Shown: positions 12,736 through 25,591, counted from the first letter of the stretch. The stretch: DNA of 64,000 nucleotides from Whalleya microplaca (GCA_022497155.1 MU385711.1:372001-436000), one strand, 5' to 3'. Translations and numbers: made by a program. The notes: a model not told the origin generated them from the sequence alone.

Positions 12736-15322
12736 ATGGCAGCCAAGGGACATTCGTTACGCGACCGTCAAATTGGTGGGATCTATCTCTTTCTTTCTAT
12801 GTCTCTCCCAGTCTCAGGTCTGGCTGCTCTCATCGCTACGGCGCTAACTAGCTGATATCAGCTTCCCTCAAGAAGATCCTCAACCTGAACGAGACTCTTG
12901 ACCAGAAGGACGAAGATGACGCTCATGCGAACGGTTTAGCCCCTGCCGGGCCCATCTTAACTGCCGACGGCGAGCCTATATGGAAAGTCCTCGTGTTCGA
13001 CGACCTAGGCCGCGATGTTATTAGTAGCGTGCTCCAAGTGAGAGACCTGCGCTCTATGGGTGTTACGATGCATATGTACGGACTCCAGCTTCAACCGCCA
13101 TTGCGATATCATCCTTGCTAATTCTTCCCCTTCCATTAGGCATCTTAGCGCATCCCGACACCCTATCCCCGATGTCCCTGTTATATATCTGCTCGAGCCG
13201 AACGCGAAGAACCTCCAGTCTATAACCAGCGATCTACAAAAAGGCCTGTACTCCCCAGCCTACATCAACTTCCTATCCTCTATACCCCGCCCGCTTCTCG
13301 AGGACTTTGCCGCACAAACCGCTTCAACGGACACGTCTGAATACATAGCTCAGTTGTATGACAATTACTTAAATTTCATAGTCGGCGAACCGGACTTGTT
13401 CAGTTTAGGAATGCAAAAGGAGCACACGTACTGGGCATTGAACAGCGCGAAGACCAATGATGAGGAATTAGATCATGTTGTGGACAGGATAGTGAGCGGC
13501 TTATTCAGTGTGGTTGTGACTATGGGTAGGTTGCCTTGCGTTCATCCGAAGCTCCAAGCTAATCGTCGCAGGCGTTATCCCAGTTATACGGTGTCCAAAA
13601 GGTGCTGCAGCAGATATGATCGCAGGCAAACTCGATCGTAAACTCCGTGACCATATCCTCAACTCCAAAGACAACCTCTTCTCTTCCAATGCCCGCTCAG
13701 CCTCGTCCGCTACTACTGCCGCCTCCCGACCTGTCCTCGTTATTCTCGACCGAAACGTCGATCTAAACCCTATGCTCTCGCATTCCTGGACCTACCAGTC
13801 TCTTGTGCACGATGTCCTCAACATGAAGCTCAACCGAATCACTATCGAAACGCCCATAGATGAGGAGAACCCTGCTAAGGGGACGACGAAGAAAGCCTAT
13901 GATCTGACAGCTACCGACTTTTTCTGGGAGAAAAACGCTGCAGTTCCCTTTCCGCAAGTCGCGGAGGACATTGATGCCGAGTTAACTCGGTATAAGGAGG
14001 ACGCGGCAGATATCACCAAGAAAACCGGCGCGTCGTCATTAGAAGACCTCCAGAATGACACGAGCGCAAGCGCTACACATTTAAAGGCTGCGATAACATT
14101 ATTGCCAGAATTACGGGAGAGAAAGGCAGTATTAGATGTGCACAGTAAGCAGCTTCCTGAGTCATTTCACCTCCTGTCCCGGTTTATCACAGATCCCTTG
14201 TTTCACTATGTTCGGGATTCATGGATTCCTGGGAATGGAACCTTGGATCGCGCTTCATTACAAGATACTAGTAAGGGCAGAGACTGACTCCGGCTGCTGC
14301 AGTGAACATCCTAGCTGCGCTACTGACAGGCATAAAAAACCGGCAACTAGACAACTACTTCCAGTTGGAAGAAAATGTAATGAAACAAAAGAAGGCGGAA
14401 GTCCTCGAGATTATCAAGGACGATACCAAGGGCAACGACCCGTTGGACAAGCTCCGCCTATTTATAATATGGTTCTTGAGCACCGAGCAGGAAGTCAGTC
14501 GCGCAGACTGGACCCAGTTTGAAGAAGCGCTCGCCGCTGCGGGTGTGGACACCTCGTGTCTTGCCTACGTTAGACAGTGAGTACTGCTTTAGCTTAGACA
14601 TAACCAGCACTCCCCCTATTTTCCACATCAAGCTAACCATATTCTTCCCCAGAGTCCGCGCAACAACGAAAATGACCCAACTAACCACGATCAACAACCC
14701 GTCCTCCTCAACACCCAGCGCCGCCAGCGGCGGCGGCGGCGCGGACCTGTTCGGGCGCTTCTCCTCGCTCTCGAGCCGGCTCACGGACCGGCTGAAGGAC
14801 ACGGGCGTGGGCGTGCCGACGAACCTGGCTTCCAACATCGACACGCTGATCGGCGGGATCAAGAACTTCCTCCCCGCGGACCGCGACTTCACCATCACCA
14901 AGATCGTCGAGTCCATCATGGACCCGCAGGCCGCCTCCACCTCCGCCATCGCCAAGACCGAGAACTACCTCTACTTCGACCCCCGCAGCCCCAACGCCCG
15001 CGGCACCGCGCCCCCGCCCCCCAGCGCCGTGCGCGCCGGCGCCGCGAGCCAGACCCCCGGCGGCCTGCCCGGTGGTGGTGGGGGACTGCAGGGCCCCGGC
15101 ATGGGAGCGAGTTTTGGGCAGCGCAGACAGGGGTTCACGGACGCCGTCGTGTTTACCGTGGGCGGGGGGTCCATGGATGAGTACGGTAATTTGCAGGAGT
15201 GGGTCAAGCGGTCTAGCGAGGGACGCGCCAGGAAACGGGTCGTGTACGGGAGTACGGAGTTGTTGAACGCGCGCGAGTTCATCCAGGATGAGCTCGAGAG
15301 GCTGGGGCGGGAGGTCCCTTAG
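12736..15322 (+). CDS. sly1: SLY1, Sec1/Munc18 protein for ER-Golgi SNARE assembly
   Basis: Six exons: 12736-12775, 12862-13075, 13140-13525, 13572-14144, 14303-14576, 14653-15322. Introns are 86, 64, 46, 158 and 76 bp; 718 aa, close to the usual SLY1 length. The family binds the syntaxin Sed5 and promotes SNARE complex assembly for ER-to-Golgi and intra-Golgi fusion. Recognisable blocks are RHPIPDVPVIYLLEP, HTYWALNSA, GVIPVIRCPKG, PVLVILDRNVDLNPMLSHSWTYQSLVHDVLN, and the C-terminal TDAVVFTVGGGSMDEYGNLQEW. The DRxxDL element in particular is typical of Sec1 proteins. A Gly/Pro/Ala-rich stretch near residues 610-650 looks like an expanded loop. Each splice was fixed by restoring these blocks: the intron-4 junction, for instance, creates a Met codon in the DVHMN segment. 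A 14-codon first exon gives the N-terminus. Confidence 0.92.
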
Positions 15323-17638
15323 GGGGGGACTTAGACCCAGACCCGGCCTCGGTCAGTGACTATGCGATTCTCGATGTTCTGTGTTGGGAGTACGGCGAGA
15401 GGGTTGTCTGCGGGGTGTGGCAGACAGACAGAGGACAGTGGACAGTGGACTTGACGAGCGATGTCGGGGCACCAACGTGTATGTATCTACCTATTACGGG
15501 AGGGGGGATCTTAGAAAAAACAAACTTCGGGGTTCTTCATTAATGTTGTCATGGTAATATGTGTGCTAAAAGAGTATTCAACATGAGATCGAGTTCATGA
15601 GTTTGGATCGACGGTCGGTTGTATGGGCTCGTTGTAGGTATTTGCTTGTGATGCGACGTGAAACATGTCATGATTGTTGAATTCGTCTTAGTTGGTTGGT
15701 GAATCCCGACATAGCGCTACGAGTAGTTTGGACTTGGGGGCAGATGTATGTCTGATAAATTACTGAATACTTTTGTTCGTCTGCATGGTGTTTTGACTAT
15801 TGATTCTGCGTCTTCACCTTCTTAGCCTGGACCCTAGGGCCTAGGGTAGATACGTAGATCAGATAATCCTTGCTGTTGTTGGTGGGAAGGTAAGGATGGT
15901 TTATATAATTATATATTCATCTCGTACATTTCGGGAGCAAGTAAATCATGAGAATGGAATAAACATGTGGTTGCACATTTAGTCACTATGACAAGGACAA
16001 ATTTACGTATCCTGTTAATTCAAGACTCTAGCTCTTTTTACATACTTCCTTACCTTGTGGCTTTGGGCTGCAGGATAGATAGGTGGAAATAAAAGTCAGG
16101 AGATAGATATAACCTGGGTTGGCCATTAAGGTCCACAGCTTTATCCTGTGTTGACATATATATATATATATATATGTTGTGATCGTCGTCTTCATTTCCT
16201 TCACTACTTGATATTTAGGAGGCGTGGTTGGAGGGGGGAGATAGCGAGATATATACAGTATATTGGGGAGGAATATCTTACACTGCGAATTCGCTGGTGG
16301 TTAATATCCAATTGTTCATACGGCCGGCCGTATCTACCTAGTTTGACTACATGGGAACGAGCAGAAACTCGAGTCCTCCAGAATGTTATAATTATATGTA
16401 CACCTGGATTGTAATTGAAAAAAGATCCAATCAATGTGGAAAATAACATATTCAATGTGAAGCAAAAAGGGGTTGAGGATGTGAAAGTTTGGGAGGAAAC
16501 GTACACATATATGTTGCATCATCTACCATTATCAAGCACCGGTAGATTAAGTCATATACTATGTTATCACAAACATCAAGATTCTCTACACTTCTAAGAA
16601 AACGATGCAAACACACGTCGTCAAATAGTGAAACTTATACACTACTCTACGTATAATTACCCCCCAAAATAAGATCCAAGCCCACCCGGGATCCAGTCAC
16701 CAAAACATATCACAAACCAAAAAAATATCACACTGCTTGCTCCGTTAAAGAATCATCAGACTTCATGCTCTAAAAGGCTACTCCGAACACAGTAAATAAA
16801 AAACTCCGGTGCGCCAGAACTATGCTCTCCTCCCCTTCCCCCTCCCCCCTTTCTCTCTCAGCTCCCAAGACAAGCAATGCTCATCCGCATCCGCTCGTCA
16901 ACTCATCCATTCTCCCCGGCTCCGCTTCGTTTCCAAAGGCCATTTGTTGATCGATCCATCAAGGATGCATCCAACATGGCCCGCAGTCGCGTTCGCTCGT
17001 TCTTTCATGGCTAGCCTAGCTTCGACGAGCCCTACTACTAGCTAGCAGTGGCCACCCCTTCTCCTATCCCCCTAACGAAAGGAGACTATCTACAAACCAG
17101 CCAACCAACAACCCTTCTCTCAGCCTCTTATCCCAACACACACAAAAACGGCTATGACAAACAAGCAAACAAAAGGTGGTCATGATATATGTTCATTTCA
17201 TTCAATTCAATTCAATTCCGAGATCACATATCTCCCTCTCTCTTCCCCCCCACCTTGCCCCCTCTCCCTGTCCTCTTTCTTGTTATTACATCGTAGGTCA
17301 CAACAACAAAACACGAGCACATTTATGCAATGATGTCGTCGTTCCCGTGTGGTTCCGTGTGTCTTTTCAATTGTCGTGAAAACTGACTTACTGCTGCTGT
17401 TTTGGGGTATATTGGAGAAAGAATTCCGTAGCCGAGAAATTCGAGAGTTGTAAGTAAGTTGGGAGAAAAAAGACGGAACCCCAGTAATTCAAAGAGGTTC
17501 TCATGCCGAAATGAAACGACTTCCTCGTGTCGGAGCGCAAAGGCCCCATAAACTCGTGAAAAAAGCACCTCGTGCCCCGTAAGCCAGAGGCTACCAGTGA
17601 GAAACAGCAAAAACGTGCCAAAGTCCAGAAAGACCCCT
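15323..17638. other. Convergent intergenic region, SLY1 to chitin synthase
   Basis: 2.3 kb between two 3' ends; no coding region or RNA gene is supported. It contains a (TA)n tract at about 16155-16175, a near-palindrome around CCTAGGGCCTAGG at 15832-15846, and a perfect palindrome at 16318-16333. CT-rich runs at 16830-16860 and 17230-17280 are probably part of the chitin synthase 3' UTR side. Confidence 0.55.
16318..16333. repeat. 16-bp perfect palindrome ATACGGCCGGCCGTAT
   Basis: The sequence equals its own reverse complement and contains two overlapping CGG/CCG pairs. Such pairs are the half sites recognised by Zn2Cys6 fungal transcription factors, but the position between two 3' ends argues against a promoter role. 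Confidence 0.6.
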
Positions 17639-20354
17639 CTACACGCCCCTAAACATGCGAACAACAAGGAACCAGCACGCGCCGATGAACTTGAACGCGC
17701 TGAGCCCGGCGACGCTCCACAGGATGACGGTCATGTACAGCGTGGCGCGGTAGTCCTGGGCCTCCTCCTCCTGCGCCGGGTTCAGCTTCTCGAGCCCGGC
17801 CGTGCTGAGCACCAGCGCCACCAGCCCGAAGTTGGTGATCATCCAGATCAGCACCACCAGCGACCGGATCCAGCGGTAGTAGTCCATCTGCGCCTCCGCC
17901 TTCGCCGCCTCGCTCGGCGCCTTCACCACCTCCACGTGCTTCTTCCCGAACACCGACAGCTCCCGCTCGTACTGCGCGTTCAGGTCCCCCTCGTCCGGCA
18001 GGTCGGTCTTACCCTTGCCGTCTTTCGTGTCCACCTTGGGGAGCTCGTCCGCCTTGTCGTCGCCCTTCGTGCCCCACGAGATATCGTGCGTGTTGCAGAA
18101 CGCGTAGACGTTCAGGACGTTGACGTACGTCGGCGTGAGGAGCATGTATTGCACGAACGACGTGATCATGTGCCAGGGGTCGAACATCATGAGCGAGGCG
18201 ATAAGCCAGAGACCGTAGGTTGACAGCATGGAGACGATGAGGGAGTAGAATAGCTTATTCTTAAATATATCGCTAATGTTGAATCCCTTCGCAACCTGGT
18301 CTTGGACGGCAATGACAGTAATGTATACGGCAGCGAATGTCAGATATCTACAGATGTTGTTAGTAACGACTAAGGCGGGAAGACGGTAACGAGACTTACA
18401 TCATGATTACACACCAGAAGATAACCATGGCAGTGTATAACTTGCCGGACCCCGACGGACGGTTGCCCATGGAGAGAACAAAACACGCCATCAGGGAGAT
18501 GCCGTAGAACCATTCGAAGACCACCCCAAGAATGACACCAACGGTACCGAGGAGTTTCGCGCCGCCAAGACTCGTCGTCAGGATCTTGAAAACCAGGAAG
18601 AAATTGCCAATAGCAAACCAGGCGAAGATCATGTTGAAGGTCTGGAAAACGAATTCCAGGAAGAACATCAGCTTGCGTAGAATAGAATGGTCTGACCGGA
18701 AGAACTCGTAGAAATGGGCAATGGCGTAAATGGCAGCGAAGAACGAGCCATTGAGCCATCGACGACGCTGCAGAATGAGCTCAGTCACAGTATCAGGCAC
18801 ATCAGTCTCTCCGGTGGCCGACTTGACATATTGCAAGATCCAGTGGCAGTTGCGCTTGGTGACAAGCTCGAAGCAGAGAATACGATCTTCGGCCAGGTAC
18901 ATGTTGGCTGTGAAAACACCGGCACCAGCACCGTGCAGGGTCTCGCCCTTGAAATACTTCTCCAACGGACCCTGGCCATTCTTGTCGTTCTGTAAGGCAA
19001 CATATCGATATGCGGAAAAAGCACCTGGCAAGACGGAGATAAAGCCGAACGCTGATTCAAGGGGCTTGTCCAGGATGTTGCTCATTTTATACTCGAAGTT
19101 CTGGGTTGCGACGAGCGGGTTGAGCAGATGCTTGCCGCCTGTGCCCAACATGGCCTTGATCTCACCACAAGCGCCACCACACATAGGTTCCAGGTCGAAC
19201 GCCTTCCAGAGGTGGTAGATCGAGTTTCCTCCGGGCCTTGTACCAGCATCGATCAGCACACAGATATTCGGATTTAATACGCGACCAAATGCCTGGAAAA
19301 ACCATCGGTGGGAGTTGATCTTCTTCTGATTCTTCTCCTTCAAGCAGAACAGCATCTGCACGGGCTGCTTCTTGGGAATCAGCTGTACGACATCGTTCTT
19401 GATCTGCATACCGACTTGTGTCGTGTACTCGTAAATGTGTGCGGTCACATCCTTCCCGTTGACTTGCTGCTTGGCAATACCCTCTTGATACACACCCATA
19501 CCCGCGAGTAGTGCCCTGGTTCGTGCGTTGATTTTGGCACGTCCATCACTAACCACACACACGACGATCTTTTTCCACGCATCTGGGCCCCACGTTTTAC
19601 TTTCTTTCCGGCTACACATATACTCAACGTTCTTCAATACACCGATCATGGTCCGCGCAAATAGGATATCATCCTCGTTGTACATGGTAATAACAATGAA
19701 GAGCTCGGTATGCCGCGGCTTGCTAAAGAGTTTTTGGCGCAAAGTAAAGTTTTCATCGAAGAAGTCGTTGGGATCGCATGTGGCCGCCGTGTATCGCATG
19801 TGGGTAAACTCATCGCGTTCGCCATGGGGGAGCTGATTTAGCAGTCGCGGGGGTACTGGGCAGTCAAGCACCAAGTTTCCGCGGTACAAAAGGACCTGCT
19901 TCACGGTCTTCCACCTCTTGATAGGCGCCGCATTTTGGAGGCGCGGGTCGTCTGTGTAGGGCTCTTGCGGCGGTTGCCCCTGTGGATAGGAGTCCGTTTG
20001 AGCTAGCATGGGATGCTGGTCGTCGTAATCGTATCCATGCGGGTCGGCAAAGGGCGTCGAAGACGTCGGCGGCTCGTAGGGTGGGTTGTAATAAGCGTCG
20101 TGGTGCTGCTCAGGGTTGACAGAATAGTCATGGCCAGGGCTTGGGGCGTACGGGCTATGGGAGAGGTTTTCGGTAGAGTAGGCGGCGTTGAGATCAAGGT
20201 GATCGCTAGGCGTATTATATCTAACTGGACCAGCAGGTAGATCAAGATTTCCACTCGGCGGCGGTTGATGACCGTACGGTACATCGTCGAGTTGGTAGCC
20301 ATGCTGAAGTGGGTGGCCCGGCGACGGCGTCCGGTGTACCCCTCTATTATCCAT
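17639..20354 (-). CDS. Chitin synthase, class III (GT2 family)
   Basis: Two exons on the minus strand, 20354-18400 and 18347-17639, with a 52-bp intron; 887 aa. The enzyme polymerises UDP-GlcNAc into chitin at the plasma membrane. The N-terminal ~150 residues are Pro/Tyr/His-rich and cytosolic. The catalytic domain shows [38 protein letters not shown] (EDR at 489-491) and QRRRW at 529-533. About seven hydrophobic segments follow, with SWGTKGDD in the long loop between them. The [21 protein letters not shown] and [14 protein letters not shown] blocks match class III enzymes (Aspergillus chsB, Neurospora chs-1 type), which matter for hyphal growth. The DNA just upstream of the ATG reads as an in-frame acidic/Tyr peptide preceded by a CTAAC...CAG pattern, so a short extra 5' exon is possible. 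Confidence 0.92.
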
Positions 20355-21415
20355 AGTAGGGTCGTAGTAATCGTCGTCTGGAAGTGCGAATGACAGTTAG
20401 AGAAGCCGATCTTGGCTAGCGCTACAGAGTGGAAGTAAGGTAGATGTATAAGAAGGGAGAAAGGCAGGTTTGTCCAATCTATACAGAACTAACTGTCTGT
20501 TGCCTGCGCCACAGAGCTGGCGACGTCCTTGGCAGTCAAAGAGGAGACATCAAAGACCGGAGATGTGGCAGCAGCAAAGAAGCTTGGTCTGCGTATAACA
20601 GGGGTTTATGGTGTTGGAAGTGAATGTGGGAGTGAGTGTGTATAAGTCAGTGAATGTGTTGGGGGTATAGTGGTTAGTGAACGGGATACGGGATGAAAGC
20701 CAAGAGGCGGGTGAGGGCTCGGTATTCTGAGGGAAACAGTCAAAAGAATAGCTGCATACTTAATCGATTATACGACATGGTGTATCAATTACTTTCAATG
20801 CGACGGGGAGATTGCGGTATGAAGGGGGGGGCGATTGGACCAAGTGAGCGAATGGCCTGCTGTGTTGGCGGCTTGCGCGCGATGCGATCACAACGGGAGA
20901 AACAGTCTAGACTCAGCACCTGGAATGTGGTGACATGTGTAAGTGATCTGGAATGGAGCTTGTTGGTCGGCACCTATGTCTGCTTCGGGGCAGGTTCAGA
21001 TTCAAGTTCGTAAGACTGTGTGTATGTGGTATTTCTCCCCCGAGTCTTCTTCTCGAGGTTGTCGAGGGTGTCGAGGATGTCGAGGATGCCCCTTGACAAC
21101 GAATCAAAGATGGTCCAGTAGGATGCCGTGAACAAGTTTGAGAATAATGCAAGCTACGGGGACGAAATAAAAAGGCTGTTTGAGAAGTCTCCTGAGGACA
21201 AGAGGAAAAGTGAAGGTACCTTATGAAAAGAGCATGGGGGGAGGACTTCTGAGCTTAGGTTCTGAGTGGGATGTACATACAAAGACGGCGATACGGCAGC
21301 AAAAAAAGAGCGGTTCACGAGTTTCAAGCCTGGATCAGAAAGGGTACGCATGTACTCCGTAGAGGGGGGGATGCAGATGGGTCCAAACTTCACTGAGGGA
21401 CCCTGGGGGAATCGC
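20355..21415. other. 5' flank of the chitin synthase gene
   Basis: No gene is supported. The stretch should contain the promoter and a long 5' UTR, perhaps spliced: a CTAAC branch-like motif and CAG acceptor lie just 5' of the chitin synthase start, near 20376-20398. Pyrimidine/purine tracts and a 9-bp tandem repeat are present. Confidence 0.5.
21053..21088. repeat. Four 9-bp tandem units TCGAGGNTG
   Basis: Four consecutive nine-base copies differ at one or two positions. The tract lies about 0.7 kb upstream of the chitin synthase start. Confidence 0.8.
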
Positions 21416-21932
21416 GCCCCACCTAGAATTCCCTTTATGATTTCCTAGAATTCCCTTTACCCACTTAAGTACAGGGCTGTCATACGCTAACATAAATGCC
21501 CAGCCAGACTAGTACGGAGATTAATGTCCAGCCGTGTCGATCTATGTAAATCTAATATACCGAATCACGATCTGTAAAAATCGAGTTATATAGCTGTTTT
21601 ATACCTTATTATAACCTTTTTAAATACTATATACCTACCTAATATTTTTAAAGCTATTTATATATAATTTTAAAGCAAATATTTAAATAGCCTTTTTTTA
21701 ATATTATAGCTTAATAGTTATTTAAGTTTACGCTATTTAAAAAAAACCAAATACTTAAATATATATAAAGAAATATTATACGCGGCATAAAAATACGCGA
21801 CAGGTACTTTTAGCGCGTATATTGTTAATATCTTATCTATATATATATATATATATACTGGGTAGATACTAATTTAAAGGCTCTGGAGACAAGGGAATTC
21901 TAGGAAATCATGAAGGGAATTGTAGGTGGGGC
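21416..21932. mobile_element. MITE-like element with 42-bp terminal inverted repeats
   Basis: The arm at 21416-21457 matches the reverse complement of 21891-21932 at 40 of 42 positions. The arms enclose about 430 bp of AT-rich sequence without coding potential. Each arm holds a tandemly repeated 16-mer (CCTAGAATTCCCTTTA at 21422-21437 and 21444-21459 in the left arm). Weaker similarity may extend a few bases beyond the arms. No clear target duplication was found, so the exact ends and the superfamily are open. Confidence 0.75.
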
Positions 21933-22158
21933 GGGGAATCGTTGCCCAGGAAATGATGAAATCAAAAAAAGGGACCGCCAGGACTGCGCTGGCTGAGTTG
22001 CCCCAGCTCGCCCAGATGATGTCGTGTTTCAGGTCGATAAAGCGGGCGCAGCAGCCATCAAGTCAGCCACTAGCATCGCCGCGCCTCATCCAGCATGTCC
22101 CCATCGTCCAGGTACCCAAGTATCCCACGGGTATCGGGCAATTCCAGCTGCATACAGA

Positions 22159-22441
22159 TATCGCTACCAAAAGTTTTTTCCATAGTAGTTCTGGTGCCAG
22201 CCGCCAAGAGCTGCTACTGACAGCTGCTTTAACCCCTGCTTCAATCCAACCATACAGTGCGCAAATATCGATGATCTTTAGTACATCAATACAGGGGGTA
22301 CGGTCGCTATATTGCCCAGTCGCCCAGCTGTATAAGTCCGTGCGAACCGATATTCCTTACTATAGTATGCTGGCAGCTGTCGCCTGCAGCTGATGGCGGC
22401 TGTCACCAAAACTACGATGGTAAAAACTTTTGGTAGCGATA
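22159..22441. mobile_element. Foldback/MITE-like inverted repeat, possibly Tc1-mariner type
   Basis: The arm 22159-22206 is nearly the reverse complement of 22394-22441, with differences mostly transitions. Weaker similarity continues inward to about 22228 and 22372. The outer ends read TATCGCTACC...GGTAGCGATA, so TA could be a duplicated target, as in Tc1/mariner MITEs. The ~160-bp centre has no coding potential. Confidence 0.65.
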
Positions 22442-24401
22442 ACTGTAGAGCGGGTGGAAGATCTGTCAAAACAATACATACGGTGACATTAGAATGTCCA
22501 CCCCACCACCGTCACCCCGGCAGCGCCCCATCGACTAATACATACATAGCACAAGTACTCATCGCAACAGCCTGTAGGGGCATCTAATACATGTACCTGC
22601 CTAATATAAGCGTCCTAGTGCATGTGTTCGACGTCCTCGCTTGCGCACTGCTTTTACTTCAGTGACGTCGTTTCTTTCGTCAAGTCAGCATCATTTGTCA
22701 AGACCCTCGTCCAATCGTTGTCGCTCTCAATCGGCATTTACTAGAGCTGTTTCCTATTCGCCATGTCAATTTTTACTCATTCTCTGTGGTTGAATCATCC
22801 TATATCAATATGCGATTATATACATACTGCTGTTAGTCGACAGACGTTATCTTTAGTCTAATGTCGTGTCTCAGTCAGTCAGTTTACTACTAGGTACCTA
22901 CATCTGACAGGCAACAATGTTGCGACGTCGCAAACTCAATTGCAGCTTAGCACCAAGCTTTTGGGTCCAGATATCGCTTTACGCATGAGCATAGCCGCAG
23001 CCTCGGTTTAATGCGGAACCTGCTCTAACATTAGTACCTGCCTACCAATTTGACCTTTAAGCCACTGGGGCGCGATCCGGAAGCCGAAACAAATCAGGTC
23101 CTGACAACCTGCCAACGCTGCCAATGCTACCAATGCTCGATCTACACGCACAGCATTCATAAGCCACATACTATACATAAAAGGTTGACGTTTGCAGTCA
23201 GATCCTGAAAGCAAGACCGCGTAATATATCTTTCTACCAAGAGCTTAGATTATGGCAGCGCCTACCTAGCACCAAGGTTCTCCAGAATTCGGAGGTTACG
23301 CAAGCGCAAGCGCGAGAGGGAGAGAGATCTGGGTCGGCGTCAAAAATAGCAACCCAAATTCAGTCCCAGTGCGGAACATCGTCGGATATTTTGTGGCTGC
23401 AACATTGATACGCGTATCGGCTAGGTTGTTGTCGCCACAATGTCCCTCTCCAAGCCACAGGCTGGTAGCTTCGGGACCCACTGGATGACGATGAAATTTC
23501 CCCTTTTAGACAACGCGGGATCGTTGAAGTTTCATTTATCGTTCACTTATTTCATATGATTATTTTTCCGAATGAAATAAACAGGTATGCATTCAGTCGC
23601 TGAGATCATTGAAGATATACTCGATGAAATTATGAATCCCGTGGCAATATTATCAAGATACATCGTCAAAAATAGACTTTTGGTACCTAACTATGATTCA
23701 GCCGTTGTCAGCCGTAACTAGTCCTGTCCACCTTCATAGCAAACTACATGTATCACGAGGTTAGGTAGGTAGGCTATTTGCGTGCCGCATAGCCGCCAGG
23801 CACCTCATAGCAAAGTTGCTAGCGCCATGTCTTACATATATGCATATATCATCCAACTTGCATAATCGTCATTGGTTACCTACTTCTATGTCTCACAAAC
23901 CCCTCTGCAAATATCTCCTGACATGAGCAGTTCGCGGCAATAAACCATTTTCGGCGGCATCGTGATTCTCAACCGTTGAAATCTCGGGGAGTTGCACGTT
24001 CGTTACACCGCATCGCCGTGAACTCGAGAGAGGTCAGATAAACCACTGCTGGTGGGAATGATATTTGCTCTACAGTAGGGAGAGCTTGGCAGTTCGTCGG
24101 AATCAGAGTTGTTTGTTATCACACTTGTTGTGTGTGTAATTGTCATTTGAGTGCTGCCGTGATCGCAACTAGTCAATTGAGTATCGTAACTGTCTAAGTG
24201 ATCTTGTCCTGAGGGTGAGAATATCTCTTTCTAAATACTAAGCGCTCGAATGCACTATTTACCAGAGCTCCATACAAAAAAGGGGTAACTACCCGTTACC
24301 CCTATCGTGACATTGTGTCTACGGCTAATCTCATAGCATGTCCACTACACTCCTGTTTGCTGTCGCCTTCATTATAACTACACTATAAGCCAGCCTCGAG
24401 C

Positions 24402-24690
24402 ATGCAGGGGCAATCAGCTCGATCGGTTTGTCTTTCAGCAAGCAGTATGAGGCAAAATTGTTCCTCCGCGATCTGCCAACTAGAAACGGGTAGTGTCGTC
24501 AAAGTTGGTGTCCGAGACATAGTGAAGCGCACAACGGCGGAACGGCTCGGGGTTAGTGGCATCCATCTCGAAGTGCTGTCTAATGCGGCCCAAGGCAGGG
24601 ACAAGGCGCGTGCGACGGTGGGTAAGGAAACGTCCGAGATTCTGCTGCTGCCCGTGAGCTTCGTGGACTTCACTCAGGTATACTCAAAGT
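24402..24690 (-). other. GC-richer patch, possible exon relic, function unknown
   Basis: This ~290-bp patch is clearly richer in GC than its surroundings and is open on both strands. One minus-strand frame contains a compact, protein-like stretch ending in RRCALHYVSDTNF, vaguely like acyl-CoA thioesterase-type segments. It runs into a stop codon and has no partner exons. I do not assign a function. Confidence 0.25.
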
Positions 24691-25591
24691 TGGATACAGG
24701 TAAATATAGTGGGAGCACCACAATTTATTCTTCTATATGAGCGTGATGTTGGGAGCCTTTCATTGATTGTGATAGAACCAAGTCAGTCTCAAGTATCTTT
24801 TAGGTCTCCTGCCTCCTGATTCAGGAGGTATTTGCTCCCGAGACATCACTTTGGAGCTGAATACCCGTTTTTGCTCCTAAGTATACCTTTAAAGACTCTC
24901 GAAACTTAACAAAAACGGTGATTCTCAACTCCTTGATATGAAGTAGGGGAGAGGAGTATTTCAATTGGTGAGTCTCTTGAAGGGGCGTGGCATCAGGTTG
25001 TAATAGAAGTTAAATTTAGCTTTTAAAACTCTCCTCGTGATGCGTCTGTCAAGCTCCCAATGTAGGTAATGTTAAATTCTTGTGTTCGTGGTGAGATACG
25101 CCCTATGGGGATATGGAGCTGATAGGGGCCTACATATGGCTGCTGCCTGTAAATACATAGATTGGGCTCTATCCCCTCATGTAGCTTTACCTTACACTAA
25201 TTAAGTCTCTATTATTATTATTATTGCTTTGTCCCATGATGATAATTGAGGAGCTACTAAGATATCGGTATCGAGGAGTCACTCCTGAACACCCCCTCTC
25301 GAGTATTGAGAAATCAGTGTCCTGGCCGATGATTTAGGTAGATAGATATAGTGAATAACCTATTTGAATGTAATAACATGTACAAAAGATGACACGATTC
25401 TAGTACGCTTGAAACATTACAATAATAGTAGCTTCAGCAGGCTAGCTAGACATTATAGAAACTAGGCGTAATTCAGAGAAGACTATAGCCAATACAAAAA
25501 GACTAGATATAATTAGTTATTGTGACAAGGGCTGTAATAGGGCTTGGAATATATCAATTCAATAATAATTCTCTAGGGCCTCTGAGGGTGC

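Noticed and set aside
14458..14955. 165-codon minus-strand ORF
   Set aside because: It is antisense to the SLY1 exons, whose plus-strand protein is clearly conserved, so it is a shadow frame.
17597..18223. 208-codon plus-strand ORF rich in Arg/His/Gln
   Set aside because: It is antisense to the C-terminal chitin synthase exon. The minus-strand reading carries the conserved class III sequence.
21926..22393. 155-codon plus-strand ORF
   Set aside because: It begins inside the right arm of one inverted-repeat element and crosses most of the second. It has no protein-family features and is probably a chance ORF in repeat sequence.
24808..24826. CCTCC...GGAGG hairpin resembling a bacterial terminator
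   Set aside because: The host is a fungus, no gene ends there, and there is no associated U-tract function to support a terminator call.
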